A stretch of 64,000 nucleotides of DNA from Roseiflexus sp034432635. Lineage in GTDB: Bacteria; Chloroflexota; Chloroflexia; Chloroflexales; Roseiflexaceae. Made by a program: the position numbers and the translations under genes. Below, piece after piece: positions 27,888 to 36,065 of the stretch (positions are counted from its first letter, which is position 1; every line of letters starts with the position of its first letter). The notes beneath the pieces are model-generated. The model saw only the letters and a list, made by a program, of their open reading frames with translations, did not search any database and was not told the DNA's origin. The stretch is taken from contig DAOUBK010000045.1 of assembly GCA_034432635.1 (NCBI GenBank), positions 18,216-82,215 of the forward strand, in the 5' to 3' direction.

Positions 27888-28754
27888 ATGCGCAAAGACC
27901 TGCACGAGATCAACCGACGCGCGTGGAATGAGGCAACCAGGGCGCACAACAGTCACAAAGCCGATCAGGCGCGATTCCTGCGCAGTGGCGGCAGCACGCT
28001 CTTTCCCGAAGAACTGGAGTTGCTCGGCGATGTGCGTCACAAGCGGGTGTTGCATCTGCAATGCAACGCCGGTCAGGACACGCTCAGTCTGGCGCAACTC
28101 GGCGCATGGGTCACCGGCGTTGATATCAGTGATGAGGCAATTGCGTTCGCCCGTCGCCTCTCTGCTGAGTCCGGCATTCCCGCAACGTTTTATCGCGCCG
28201 ATCTGTACGACTGGCTCGACGAAGCGGTTCAACGCAGTGCGACCTTCGACATCGTGTTCAGTTCGTATGGTTTCCTGGTGTGGCTTTCCGATATTGACGC
28301 CTGGGCGCGTGGTATTGCAGCCGTGCTTGCACCGGGCGGGCGTTTCGTGATGATCGAATTTCACCCCTTCCTGATGATGCTCGACGATCAGGGACGCACC
28401 GTTGCTCACAGTTATGGCGGAGGACGGCTCTGGTCGTTCGACGAGGGGATCGGAGACTACGTGGCGTGGGCAGGCGCAGCGTTGACCCCATCCGGCTATC
28501 TAGAGGGAGTGCAGAATTTCCGCAATCCGCATCCGTCCCACGAGTTCGGATGGGGCGTCAGCGATCTGATCTCAGCGTTGCTCGGAGCCGGTTTGCGCCT
28601 GGAGACCTTTCGCGAATACCCTTATACCAACGGTTTTCCAGCGTTCGAGGGTACCGTCGCACTCTCCGGCGGTCGTTTTGCACCACCGCCGGATCGACCG
28701 TCTATCCCGATGATGCTGGGGCTGGCAGCACGGAAAGACGTTGTGCAGAGGTAG
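27888..28754 (+). CDS. Class I SAM-dependent methyltransferase
   Basis: 288 aa. The ATG at 27888 is preferred over a GTG at 27870 because AAAAGAGG sits between them at the right distance. After an N-terminal helix (EINRRAWNEATRAHNSHKAD), motif I reads VLHLQCNAGQDTLSLAQLG, motif II VTGVDISDEAIAFARRL, and motif IV FDIVFSSYGFLVWLSDIDAW. The body ends with LAPGGRFVMIEFHPFL and a C-terminal part that may bind the acceptor. The QCNAGQD form of motif I, in place of GxGxG, is shared by a subgroup of uncharacterised bacterial methyltransferases. Substrate unknown. It stands alone between divergent ALDH and convergent argD genes. Confidence 0.85.
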   Translation: MRKDLHEINRRAWNEATRAHNSHKADQARFLRSGGSTLFPEELELLGDVRHKRVLHLQCNAGQDTLSLAQLGAWVTGVDISDEAIAFARRLSAESGIPATFYRADLYDWLDEAVQRSATFDIVFSSYGFLVWLSDIDAWARGIAAVLAPGGRFVMIEFHPFLMMLDDQGRTVAHSYGGGRLWSFDEGIGDYVAWAGAALTPSGYLEGVQNFRNPHPSHEFGWGVSDLISALLGAGLRLETFREYPYTNGFPAFEGTVALSGGRFAPPPDRPSIPMMLGLAARKDVVQR

Positions 28755-28819
28755 TTGTTGATACTGTCGCAATGGTGTGTGAGCGACGATCCGCCGCTTG
28801 CCTGCTGGTTCCGTTCTGC

Positions 28820-30019
28820 TCAGGATACGGCGTCCAGCGCTCTGGACAGCTTCTCGATGGCTTCATCGACCTGAGCATGGGTCAGGATCAGGGGCGGCAC
28901 CAGGCGCAACACATCATCACCGGCAGTAGCGATCAGGAGACCTTCGCTGTGCGCTGCTTCACGCACCGTACTGGCAGAACCATTGATCACTACACCACGC
29001 ATCAGACCGCGTCCACGCACTTCCAGCACTACATTCGGGTGTGACGCCTGTAGTTCCGCCAGTGCCTCTCCCAGATAATCACCGACCTCTCGCACCTGTT
29101 CAAGGAAGGCGGGATCGGCAATTTTGCGGAACACCGTTTGCGCGACTGCGGTAACGAACGGACCGCCGCCAAATGTTGTTCCGTGATCACCGACGTGGAT
29201 CGTCTGCGCAACTTTCTGGCGCATCAGGATCGCGCCGATCGGCAGCCCCCCGCCGAGAGGTTTGGCGATAGTCATCAGATCGGGCGCCACGCCATACGGT
29301 TCATGCGCCCACAGTGTTCCCGTGCGCCCGATACCGCACTGGATCTCGTCAAAGATGAGCAGCGCGTCGACCGCATCGCACTGTGCACGTAGCGCACGCA
29401 GGAACTCCGGCGTTGCAACGCTGAGACCCCCTTCGCCCTGCACCGGTTCGACGATCACGCCACATACATTCCCGGTAATGGCCGCGACAGCAGCAGCGAC
29501 GTCGTTGAAAGGCGCGAAGCGCACACCGGGCATCACCGGCTCGAAAGGTTGACGATACTTTTCACGCGCAGTCACCGCCACAGCACCCATCGTGCGCCCG
29601 TGAAACGAGCCGCTGAATGCCACAATCGTCGTTTTCCCTTCGCCGTGGGTGTCGCGCGCATAGCGGCGGCTGAACTTCAGCGCACCCTCGACTGCCTCGG
29701 CGCCACTGTTGCAGAAGAAAACCCGATCTGCCCACGACGTCTGATCGATCAGCGTCTGCGCCAGTTCGACCGCCGGACGCGAGTGGTACAGGTTCGACAG
29801 ATGGATCAGCCCGTCGGCATGTTCTCTGATTGCGCGCACAACATCGGGATCACCGTAGCCAAGCGCGTTGACCGCAATACCGGCGACGCAATCCAGGTAG
29901 CGACGACCGTCACTATCGTAGAGATAGCATCTTTCGCCACGCTCGATGATGAATCCCGGTCGCGCATATGTTTGCAACAGGTAGCGTTGTTCGGCAGAAA
30001 TGACATCAGCGGCGGTCAT
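28820..30019 (-). CDS. argD: Acetylornithine-type aminotransferase (class III, PLP)
   Basis: 399 aa PLP enzyme, expected to act on N-acetylornithine and 2-oxoglutarate in arginine synthesis, perhaps also on related omega-amino substrates. Motifs: FFCNSGAEAVEGALKFSRR, SGSFHGRTMGAVAVTAREKY, IVEPVQGEGG, LLIFDEIQCGIGRTG, the Schiff-base Lys in TIAKPLGGGLPIGA, and GTTFGGGPF. Length and motifs fit ArgD. No other arginine gene is nearby, so a role with another omega-amino acid cannot be excluded. Confidence 0.88.
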   Translation of the reverse strand: MTAADVISAEQRYLLQTYARPGFIIERGERCYLYDSDGRRYLDCVAGIAVNALGYGDPDVVRAIREHADGLIHLSNLYHSRPAVELAQTLIDQTSWADRVFFCNSGAEAVEGALKFSRRYARDTHGEGKTTIVAFSGSFHGRTMGAVAVTAREKYRQPFEPVMPGVRFAPFNDVAAAVAAITGNVCGVIVEPVQGEGGLSVATPEFLRALRAQCDAVDALLIFDEIQCGIGRTGTLWAHEPYGVAPDLMTIAKPLGGGLPIGAILMRQKVAQTIHVGDHGTTFGGGPFVTAVAQTVFRKIADPAFLEQVREVGDYLGEALAELQASHPNVVLEVRGRGLMRGVVINGSASTVREAAHSEGLLIATAGDDVLRLVPPLILTHAQVDEAIEKLSRALDAVS

Positions 30020-30106
30020 AATGGCTCCTGTGATGGAAGAACATGAGAACTGTAAAATGGAGAGCGACGCAGCATTGCCACGTCTCTCTCACGCCACACC
30101 CGACTG

Positions 30107-31921
30107 CTACTCGACCTCTACCGTCTCGCGCTCGCTGGCTGCCGCGATGCGCGCCGCACGTTCACGCAACCGCAGACCGCCGCCAATCGCGCCGGCTGCT
30201 GCCAGCGCCAGCAACCAGGCGGACAGAGAGTCGCCACCGGTGCGCGGCAGCGCCGCCGGCACATCAGCCGGTGCGGGGACAGGAGCAGCGACGCCTGGCA
30301 GCGTACCTGCCTGGACAATGCGCCCTTCGACCTGCGGATTGACCGGCGAACGCGCTTGCAGGTATTCCACCAGAACATCGGCATCGAGAAAACCGGTATC
30401 GACCTTGTTTGTGCCACGCTGCAGGACGCTGTAGCCGTCACCGCCGCCAGCGATGAAGTTGTTTACAACCACCCGGTAGCTGGCATTCGGGTCGATCGGC
30501 GTAAAGCCGCCTCTGCCATCGGAAACCTGGATGCCGGTAATGCGGCTCCCTGCCGGTGCAGCAGGATCCCAGCTATAGCGCATTCCGCCGACCTGCGGGA
30601 AGCGTCCGTCGGTCCGCTCCACCCGGCTGACACCGTTCTCCAGCGCCTCCTTCACCTGCGCACCGGTGAGGGTCAACAGCACAAGCGTATTACCGAACGG
30701 CATCACTTCGAGAACCTGTCCGAGTGTGACCCGCCCGGCAGGAATGCTGGTGCGAATACCGCCGCCGTTCATGATTGCCAGTTGCGCACCGGCTAGCGCT
30801 GTCTTTGCCAGCATCGAGTCGGCGATCAGGTTCCCCAGGTTGGTCTCTTTCGAGCGCACATCGGCGCGAGCGCCGTTCAACTCAACCCGCGCTTCGCCAA
30901 CCGGCATGGCGCGCAGCTGATCCAGCGGTCCCCTGAACGTCGTGATCCGATTCTCAAATCCCTGATCCGGCTTGATGTTCGGCAGAACCTCGGTAGGTTG
31001 ACCTGCCACAACCCGTGTCACATCGCCGTTGGCATCGAACCCGATCGTTAGGTCTCCCAGCCAGCGCCCCCACTCCCAGTCGTGTGCCAGAATAACCGGC
31101 TTGCCGGAGGGAGAGGCGATCACCTCAGGATAGGGGCGATCGGAAACAGCCGGGTTGACCATCGGACCCATCGGCGTATGGCTATGCCCGCCGATGATCA
31201 CCGACAGACCGTCCACCTGGCGCGCCAGTTCGCGATCCGCCTGAACGCCGACGTGGGTCAGTGCAATGATCTTGTTCACGCCATCGCGGCGCAGCGTCGC
31301 CACACCCAACCGCACCGCCTCGATATAGTTCGTGAAGCGCACTCCAGGACCGGGATTGCTAAGCACCGGGGTATCCTCGGTCGTCACGCCGATGATGCCG
31401 ATCGGCTGCCCGCCAACCCAGATCACAACCCATGGTTTGATCAGTCCCGCCAGCGGCGATGTGCGATCAACCTGAATATTCGCGCTGAGCAGCGGGAACG
31501 TCGCGCCACGGGCAAAATCAGCCAGCGGCGCCTGACCGATATCGAACTCGTGGTTGCCGATCGCCACTGCATCATACTTAAGGGCGTTGTAGAACTCCAG
31601 ATCGGCAAGACCGCGGTACTGGTTGAAATAGAGCGTTCCCTGGAACACATCACCAGCGTCGAGCAGCAACTGATTGCCACCTTCCCTGCGGATGGCGTCA
31701 ATGAGGGTCTTGCGCCGGGAGACGCCGCCGTGCACCGGGTTATTCCCGCTGAAGACCGGCTCGATACGCGCATGGTGATCATTCGTGTGAATGATCCGAA
31801 GCGTGTAGACCTCTGGACCGGCGCCGTGAACCGTCAATGCCGTTGCGAGATAGGCGATCGTGCCTGAACCAACCGCCATCGTCTTCACGAAGGTCCGCCG
31901 CGAAATCGTGGGCACAGCCAT
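30107..31921 (-). CDS. Tat-exported 5'-nucleotidase/phosphoesterase with LPxTG-like tail
   Basis: 604 aa metallophosphoesterase of the UshA/5'-nucleotidase family, acting outside the membrane. ATG 31921 follows AGGAG. A twin-arginine signal (SRRTFVKTM, 7-15) precedes the metal-binding domain: HTNDHHARIEP, DAGDVFQGTLY, AIGNHEFDIGQ and IGGHSHTPMG provide the dinuclear-metal ligands. The C-terminal 5'-nucleotidase domain (RSKETNLGNLIADSMLAKTA; NGGGIRTSIPAG) binds substrate. Near residue 556 an LPRTG motif, a ~20-residue hydrophobic helix and RERAAR follow, in the order of a sortase sorting signal but with a ~20-residue acidic tail. A Tat signal with a C-terminal anchor suggests a surface-attached nucleotide scavenger. 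Confidence 0.88.
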   Translation of the reverse strand: MAVPTISRRTFVKTMAVGSGTIAYLATALTVHGAGPEVYTLRIIHTNDHHARIEPVFSGNNPVHGGVSRRKTLIDAIRREGGNQLLLDAGDVFQGTLYFNQYRGLADLEFYNALKYDAVAIGNHEFDIGQAPLADFARGATFPLLSANIQVDRTSPLAGLIKPWVVIWVGGQPIGIIGVTTEDTPVLSNPGPGVRFTNYIEAVRLGVATLRRDGVNKIIALTHVGVQADRELARQVDGLSVIIGGHSHTPMGPMVNPAVSDRPYPEVIASPSGKPVILAHDWEWGRWLGDLTIGFDANGDVTRVVAGQPTEVLPNIKPDQGFENRITTFRGPLDQLRAMPVGEARVELNGARADVRSKETNLGNLIADSMLAKTALAGAQLAIMNGGGIRTSIPAGRVTLGQVLEVMPFGNTLVLLTLTGAQVKEALENGVSRVERTDGRFPQVGGMRYSWDPAAPAGSRITGIQVSDGRGGFTPIDPNASYRVVVNNFIAGGGDGYSVLQRGTNKVDTGFLDADVLVEYLQARSPVNPQVEGRIVQAGTLPGVAAPVPAPADVPAALPRTGGDSLSAWLLALAAAGAIGGGLRLRERAARIAAASERETVEVE

Positions 31922-32345
31922 ATTCCTTTCTCCTCTGGCTCTTCTCACCTGTAATACTGCTAGCAGCATGGGTATGGAGCGGATGTACTATACCATATTC
32001 TGACGACCGAGTGTGCAAGGGGAGGCGAAAGGGCGCAATCGGCGCACGCGGCGCTACTCCGCGCACCCGCTATCGTCTCACCATGCTGTGCGCTGCGGAT
32101 GCGGGGCAGAGAACCGGGCGCGTGCTCGAGGAAAGAATGGCATCGGTGAGGAAAGGAGGCGGCTGTCGATCATCCCTTTTTTGCGCTGCAATGAACGAAA
32201 ATCCCATTGTTCGAAAGAGCGGTTTATTCTGCGGTAACCGCGTGCAGCACGCGATGGCGGGTTTCTTCCGGCACCGGTCGACGAATGTTCGACCGGCAGT
32301 GGACGGGATCGAAAGCCGCAAGGAGAAAAGCTCGTTCGAATCAAG
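31922..32345. other. Gene-free spacer with one inverted repeat
   Basis: No convincing gene between the nucleotidase start and the tRNA terminator. A perfect 8-bp inverted repeat CCGGTCGA/TCGACCGG sits at 32274-32296 with a 7-base loop. No strong promoter was identified for the nucleotidase gene. Confidence 0.45.
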
Positions 32346-32367
32346 AAGGCTCACCGAAGTGAGCCTT
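32346..32367 (-). terminator. Terminator of the tRNA-Glu/Asp operon
   Basis: Perfect 9-bp stem AAGGCTCAC/GTGAGCCTT closed, on the minus strand, by a stable TTCG tetraloop; it ends in TTCTTG. It starts 12 bp beyond the CCA end of tRNA-Asp. It would also work on the plus strand, where TTTTT follows. Confidence 0.8.
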
Positions 32368-32379
32368 TTTGCCGCCATC

Positions 32380-32455
32380 TGGCGGGCCCGACGGGATTTG
32401 AACCCGCGCTCTGAGCCTTGACAGGGCTCCATGTTAACCGCTACACCACGGGCCC
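32380..32455 (-). tRNA. tRNA-Asp (GTC)
   Basis: 76 nt including an encoded CCA. The acceptor stem GGGCCCG pairs with CGGGCCC, the discriminator is G as expected for Asp, and the anticodon loop CTGTCAA sits on a GAGCC/GGCTC stem. The T arm GCGGGTTCAAATCCCGT is canonical. Nine bases separate it from tRNA-Glu on the same transcript. Confidence 0.96.
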
Positions 32456-32464
32456 GTATATTGT

Positions 32465-32541
32465 TGGTGACCCCAGCGGGATTCGAACCCGCGATCTCCA
32501 CCTTGAGAGGGTGGCGTCCTAGGCCGCTAGACGATGGGGCC
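32465..32541 (-). tRNA. tRNA-Glu (CTC)
   Basis: 77 nt including encoded CCA. The acceptor GGCCCCA pairs with TGGGGTC (one G-T), and the anticodon loop CTCTCAA sits on CCACC/GGTGG. The T arm GCGGGTTCGAATCCCGC is canonical. It is the first of a two-tRNA operon. Confidence 0.96.
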
Positions 32542-32586
32542 TGTTCTTTCTGTCGGCCCGAACTCCTCGCGGCCCCGACATTGGTT

Positions 32587-32615
32587 ATTATACCAGCAAG
32601 TGCGAAACATTGCAA
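32587..32615 (-). promoter_or_regulatory. Promoter of the tRNA-Glu/Asp operon
   Basis: Minus-strand TTGCAA (32615-32610) and TATAAT (32592-32587) with a 17-bp spacer, about 46 bp before tRNA-Glu. Confidence 0.8.
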
Positions 32616-32627
32616 ATCGGCAACAGG

Positions 32628-32656
32628 TTGACACACGTGTGCTGAGGACATATACT
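32628..32656 (+). promoter_or_regulatory. Promoter of the HAS-barrel gene
   Basis: TTGACA (32628-32633) and TATACT (32651-32656) with a 17-bp spacer. Transcription is expected to start near 32663, almost exactly at the ATG at 32665. It lies back to back with the tRNA promoter, the two -35 boxes being 12 bp apart. Confidence 0.75.
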
Positions 32657-32664
32657 GCCATACA

Positions 32665-33300
32665 ATGGAACTTTCTCACAGGCGAGCATTGCCAGGTATG
32701 TCACAGCGTATTGCTGAAGTCATCGAAGCCACCAGCACCGAGTTCACCGCCGGTACATATGAACTGCTGGCTGCACCGCCGTTTGGCGCACTGGTGCGCG
32801 CACAGGCGCGCGCCAATGGCATGGCGATCTACGGTCTGGTGTACAGGATTCACACCGGGAGCCGGGATATTGGTGGACGGGCGCTGGTGCGTGGGCGCAC
32901 CTATGCCGGGCGTGAACTGTACGACGCCGAAATCTACCGCGAGCATCCCGATCTGGCAGAGGTGCTTCAGACCGAGTTTTCCGCCATTATTGTCGGGTTT
33001 GTCGATGGCGAAGCGATCCGCCAGTTTCTGCCGCCACAACCGCCGCCGGTTCACTACAGTGTGTACGAGTGCGGCGCCGACGAGGTGGCACGCTTCAATC
33101 AGACGCTCGATTATTTTCGCACGGTGTTGTGTACGCCACACATCCCCGGCGATGAGGCGCTTGCCGCGGCTATTCGCGCTGCGGCTCGCACTGTTACCGA
33201 TAAACGCGCATTTCTTGTGCGCGCCGGGCGCGAGATTGCCTCGTTGCTCAAAGATGACTATGATCGCCTGACGGCGATCCTGCGTCGGGTTCGACCGTGA
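32665..33300 (+). CDS. Stand-alone HAS-barrel domain protein
   Basis: 211 aa (or 200 aa from ATG 32698, MSQRIAEVIE). The N-terminal ~120 residues look like the HAS barrel that caps HerA and ATP-synthase-like motors: RIAEVIEATSTEFTAGTYEL, FGALVRAQARANGMAIYGLV and the GxxxIGGRALVRG turn. No Walker motif is present, so it is a barrel without its motor; the C-terminal half is helical with AVLQTEFSAIIVGFVDGEAI. In cyanobacteria such proteins can occur with HerA-type ATPases; none is in this window. The strong promoter predicts a leaderless or near-leaderless message for the longer form; ATG 32698 has only CCAGGT very close. Confidence 0.7.
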   Translation: MELSHRRALPGMSQRIAEVIEATSTEFTAGTYELLAAPPFGALVRAQARANGMAIYGLVYRIHTGSRDIGGRALVRGRTYAGRELYDAEIYREHPDLAEVLQTEFSAIIVGFVDGEAIRQFLPPQPPPVHYSVYECGADEVARFNQTLDYFRTVLCTPHIPGDEALAAAIRAAARTVTDKRAFLVRAGREIASLLKDDYDRLTAILRRVRP

Positions 33301-33305
33301 GCATT

Positions 33306-33920
33306 TCACAGTGTGATGATGCCCTGTCGCGCACCGCGGTTGACCGCTTCGGTGCGGCTCGAAACGCCGAGTTTGGCGAACAGCGACGAAAGGTGGAACT
33401 TGACGGTGTGTTCGCTGATCTGCAATCGCTGCGCGATTTGTTTGTTCGATAGCCCCTGACTCACCAGTTCGAGCACGTCGCGTTCACGCGCGGTCAGCGT
33501 CTCACCAGCCGGTTCTGCCACCGATAACGGGCGACGGTGGAGCAGGCGTGGCGCCAGTTCCGACGAGAGGACGATCAACCCTTGTGCGACTGCCTGGATC
33601 GCAGCGGATAACTCTGCCGCACCTGCATCGTGCGATACCAGCCCCCACGCAGTCAGTGGCAGGCGACGCAATACATCCGCCTGCCGCTCATCATCGCTCA
33701 GCAGCAGTGCTGCGTACCGCGGATCCTCTCCCAACGCCCGATCCGCCTCGGTCAACACACTCTCATCCGCCGCCAGGATAACATCCGTATTAGATGGAAT
33801 GCTGGCAGGTGTGGCAAGCGAGACACTTTCGCCAACGATCTCGATGTTCGCTTCGGCAACCAGGGCGCGCAATCCGGCACGCAGCGCTGGTGTCGGAGCG
33901 ACGATCAGGACGCGAATCAT
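33306..33920 (-). CDS. LuxR/NarL-type response regulator, atypical receiver
   Basis: 204 aa DNA-binding regulator. ATG 33920 (MIRVLIVAPTPALRAGLRAL) is preferred over 33971. The N-terminal ~120 residues are a receiver fold, but the phosphorylation strand reads TDVILAADESV, with alanine at the normal Asp position and Asp one residue later; the acidic pocket near the N-terminus is also weak (VAPTP instead of VDDH). The C-terminus is a complete LuxR helix-turn-helix: LTARERDVLELVSQGLSNKQ then IAQRLQISEHTVKFHLSSLF. No kinase gene is adjacent, so it may act without phosphorylation. It converges with the HAS-barrel gene (5-bp gap). Confidence 0.88.
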   Translation of the reverse strand: MIRVLIVAPTPALRAGLRALVAEANIEIVGESVSLATPASIPSNTDVILAADESVLTEADRALGEDPRYAALLLSDDERQADVLRRLPLTAWGLVSHDAGAAELSAAIQAVAQGLIVLSSELAPRLLHRRPLSVAEPAGETLTARERDVLELVSQGLSNKQIAQRLQISEHTVKFHLSSLFAKLGVSSRTEAVNRGARQGIITL

Positions 33921-33992
33921 GTGAGCAGTGTGTCTTTCACGACGAACCGAACTGACCCGAAGCGCTTTCACCAGAGATGCGCTTTTTCCGCA

Positions 33993-34874
33993 CTATGACT
34001 CTGCGCGCGGCGTTACATCGATGACGCGAATGTCGCCAGCGCGCAGCAACCGGAGATGGAGCGTTCCATCCGTGTGTCGAAGTGCCCTGTGTAAGTCCTC
34101 CGGATGCTCCAATGATACCGTATCGGCGTGGAGCAGCAGGTCGCCTACCAGAAGCCCTGCCTGTTCTGCCGGGCTATCCGGTTCGAGACTGACAACCAGC
34201 AACCCGCTGGAACGTCCATTCAGCATGCCTTCCGGCAATGGCAATGGTTGCACGCCAACGCCGAGACGTGCACGCCGCTCCTGGCTGTTGTTCAACCACC
34301 GTTCGACAACATAACTGGCGATGGCGACTGCCAGATCGCCGCCAAACACCATTGCATTGATTCCGATCACCCTGCCGCGCGCGTCGAGGAGCGGTCCGCC
34401 CGAGTTGCCAGGTGCGAGCCGTACATCGGAACGGATGAACGCCACACGCTGACCGTTGCGTGTCTCCGCCTCTCCCAGCCCACTGACGATGCCAGCGGTC
34501 ACCACCCAGGGCTGTCCCCACGGATGACCGATTGCAAACACCAGTTCGCCAACCCGCAGGCGCGACGAGTTACCAACCGACACCGGTGGAAGATCATCCG
34601 CCGGAGTGTGCAGCAGCGCCAGGTCGAGGTCTGGATTACGCGCTGCAACCCTCACCGGCAGATCGCGCCCATCGAGCGTTTGCATGCACAACCTGCCGCC
34701 CGCGCCGGCAACGACGTGGTCGTTGGTAAGAATAACGCCGCCGGATTGCCAGACCACACCGGTGCCGATGCCTCGGCCCGATCCGTACAGATGTACGACG
34801 CTCTGCCGCGCACGTTCGGCAAGATCGGCAAAACCGGCAACAATACCCGGAGCACGGTAGAACACCTGAGTCAT
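33993..34874 (-). CDS. HtrA-like trypsin/PDZ serine protease, no signal peptide
   Basis: 293 aa. The catalytic triad is visible as His in TNDHVVAG, Asp in NPDLDLALL and Ser in APGNSGGPLLD. A PDZ domain follows (GLLVVSLEPDSPAEQAGLLV; GDLLLHADTVSLEHPEDL). There is no signal peptide or membrane anchor, unlike exported HtrA/DegP, so the enzyme is expected in the cytoplasm. A related gene lies upstream on the same strand (35005-35916). Confidence 0.88.
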   Translation of the reverse strand: MTQVFYRAPGIVAGFADLAERARQSVVHLYGSGRGIGTGVVWQSGGVILTNDHVVAGAGGRLCMQTLDGRDLPVRVAARNPDLDLALLHTPADDLPPVSVGNSSRLRVGELVFAIGHPWGQPWVVTAGIVSGLGEAETRNGQRVAFIRSDVRLAPGNSGGPLLDARGRVIGINAMVFGGDLAVAIASYVVERWLNNSQERRARLGVGVQPLPLPEGMLNGRSSGLLVVSLEPDSPAEQAGLLVGDLLLHADTVSLEHPEDLHRALRHTDGTLHLRLLRAGDIRVIDVTPRAES

Positions 34875-35004
34875 GGAAGCAACGTACCTTTCTGGTTTTC
34901 ACTATCAGATGAAGACGCGAAGGTTCAGGGCGCCCCTGGCTTCGCATCTTCCCGGTAACCACGACCGCACACCAATGCTACGCCGACAGTCTTGCCGATC
35001 CGGT

Positions 35005-35916
35005 CTACGACCCTTTGCGCTGTCCGATAGTCACCATCAGCGTCATAAGCGCTCCACCGCGAATAATCTCTGCCGGCACAGTAGCGCCGACGCGGTCGCC
35101 GCTCAAAACTGCCTGCAAATCGTCGGTATCGTTCAGAACAATGCCATCAATCCCAACCAGAATGTCCCCGATGAGCAGCCCGGCCCGACTCGCCGGGCTA
35201 TCTGGCTCGACGCGCACGATCAGCAGCCCGCGTTCCTGGGTGCGTCCGGCGCGCTGACCTGGCGGAATCGTGACCGGCTGGCTGCTGATGCCAAGAAAGC
35301 CGCGGCGAACATGCCCCTGACTCGCCAGGGTGCTGGCGATACGCCACGCGAGCGACGCCGGTAGAGCCAGCGCCACACCGCCGATCAGCCCAGTTGTGAA
35401 CAGCCCCAGCACTGTCCCCGTCGCGTCGATCAGGGCGCCACCCGAAAAACCGGGGTACGGCGTGGCATCGGTCTGAATCACCTGCTCGACCATGCCGCGT
35501 CGGGTGCGTAACGGACCGCCGACTGCGCTGACGATACCCAGGCTTGCCATCGGTCCGCCCGGCGAGGGTCGCCCGACGGCGAGCACAAACTGGCCCACGC
35601 GCGCCGGATCGAGCGCCTGCGCTGCGATCTCACCGCCCAGTGCATCGATCCGCAACAGCGCCAGGTCGCTGGTCTGGTCACGCCCGACCAGGCGCGCTGC
35701 CAGAGTGCGCCCATCATCGGTCTGGATCGTCAGGTCTTCGTCGCGCTCCAGGACGTGGTCCGCTGTCAGAACCTGGTCAGTGGCAATAATGATGCCGCTG
35801 GCAGGCTGGCGTTGTCTGCCGTTGACCATCACCAGCGAGCGACGGATACGTTCGACGGCGTCGGCCATCTGGTGCGAGAGTGCGCTGATTGGATCGGCGC
35901 CGGATGATGCAGTCAT
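35005..35916 (-). CDS. HtrA-like trypsin/PDZ serine protease, second copy
   Basis: 303 aa. ATG 35916 follows GGAGGAG. The triad is His in LTADHVLER, Asp in DQTSDLALL, Ser in YPGFSGGALID; the usual GNSGG is GFSGG. The PDZ domain contains GLLIVRVEPDSPASRAGLLI and GDILVGIDGIVLNDTDDLQA. There is no signal sequence. It shares domain order with the 33993-34874 protein but is diverged, so an old tandem duplication is likely. About 130 bp separate the genes. Confidence 0.88.
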   Translation of the reverse strand: MTASSGADPISALSHQMADAVERIRRSLVMVNGRQRQPASGIIIATDQVLTADHVLERDEDLTIQTDDGRTLAARLVGRDQTSDLALLRIDALGGEIAAQALDPARVGQFVLAVGRPSPGGPMASLGIVSAVGGPLRTRRGMVEQVIQTDATPYPGFSGGALIDATGTVLGLFTTGLIGGVALALPASLAWRIASTLASQGHVRRGFLGISSQPVTIPPGQRAGRTQERGLLIVRVEPDSPASRAGLLIGDILVGIDGIVLNDTDDLQAVLSGDRVGATVPAEIIRGGALMTLMVTIGQRKGS

Positions 35917-36022
35917 GGTCTCCTCCTTCTGTAGCCTTGCGTGAATGATACCAGCGCGCACGCCTCGCAGCATTACCGAAATGTGCAGGATGCCACCTGG
36001 AAAAATGGGCAGGCAGCGGCGC

Positions 36023-36028
36023 TATAAT
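36023..36028 (+). promoter_or_regulatory. -10 box of the esterase gene
   Basis: TATAAT at 36023-36028, 38 bp before the ATG at 36066. No good -35 seen. Confidence 0.45.
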
Positions 36029-36065
36029 GCAGCACATTCTCGCAGGCATCTATGAGGAGGGTTGC

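Noticed and set aside
32346..32370. Terminator for a plus-strand gene
   Set aside because: No plus-strand gene reads into it; the TTCG loop and position fit the minus-strand tRNA operon.
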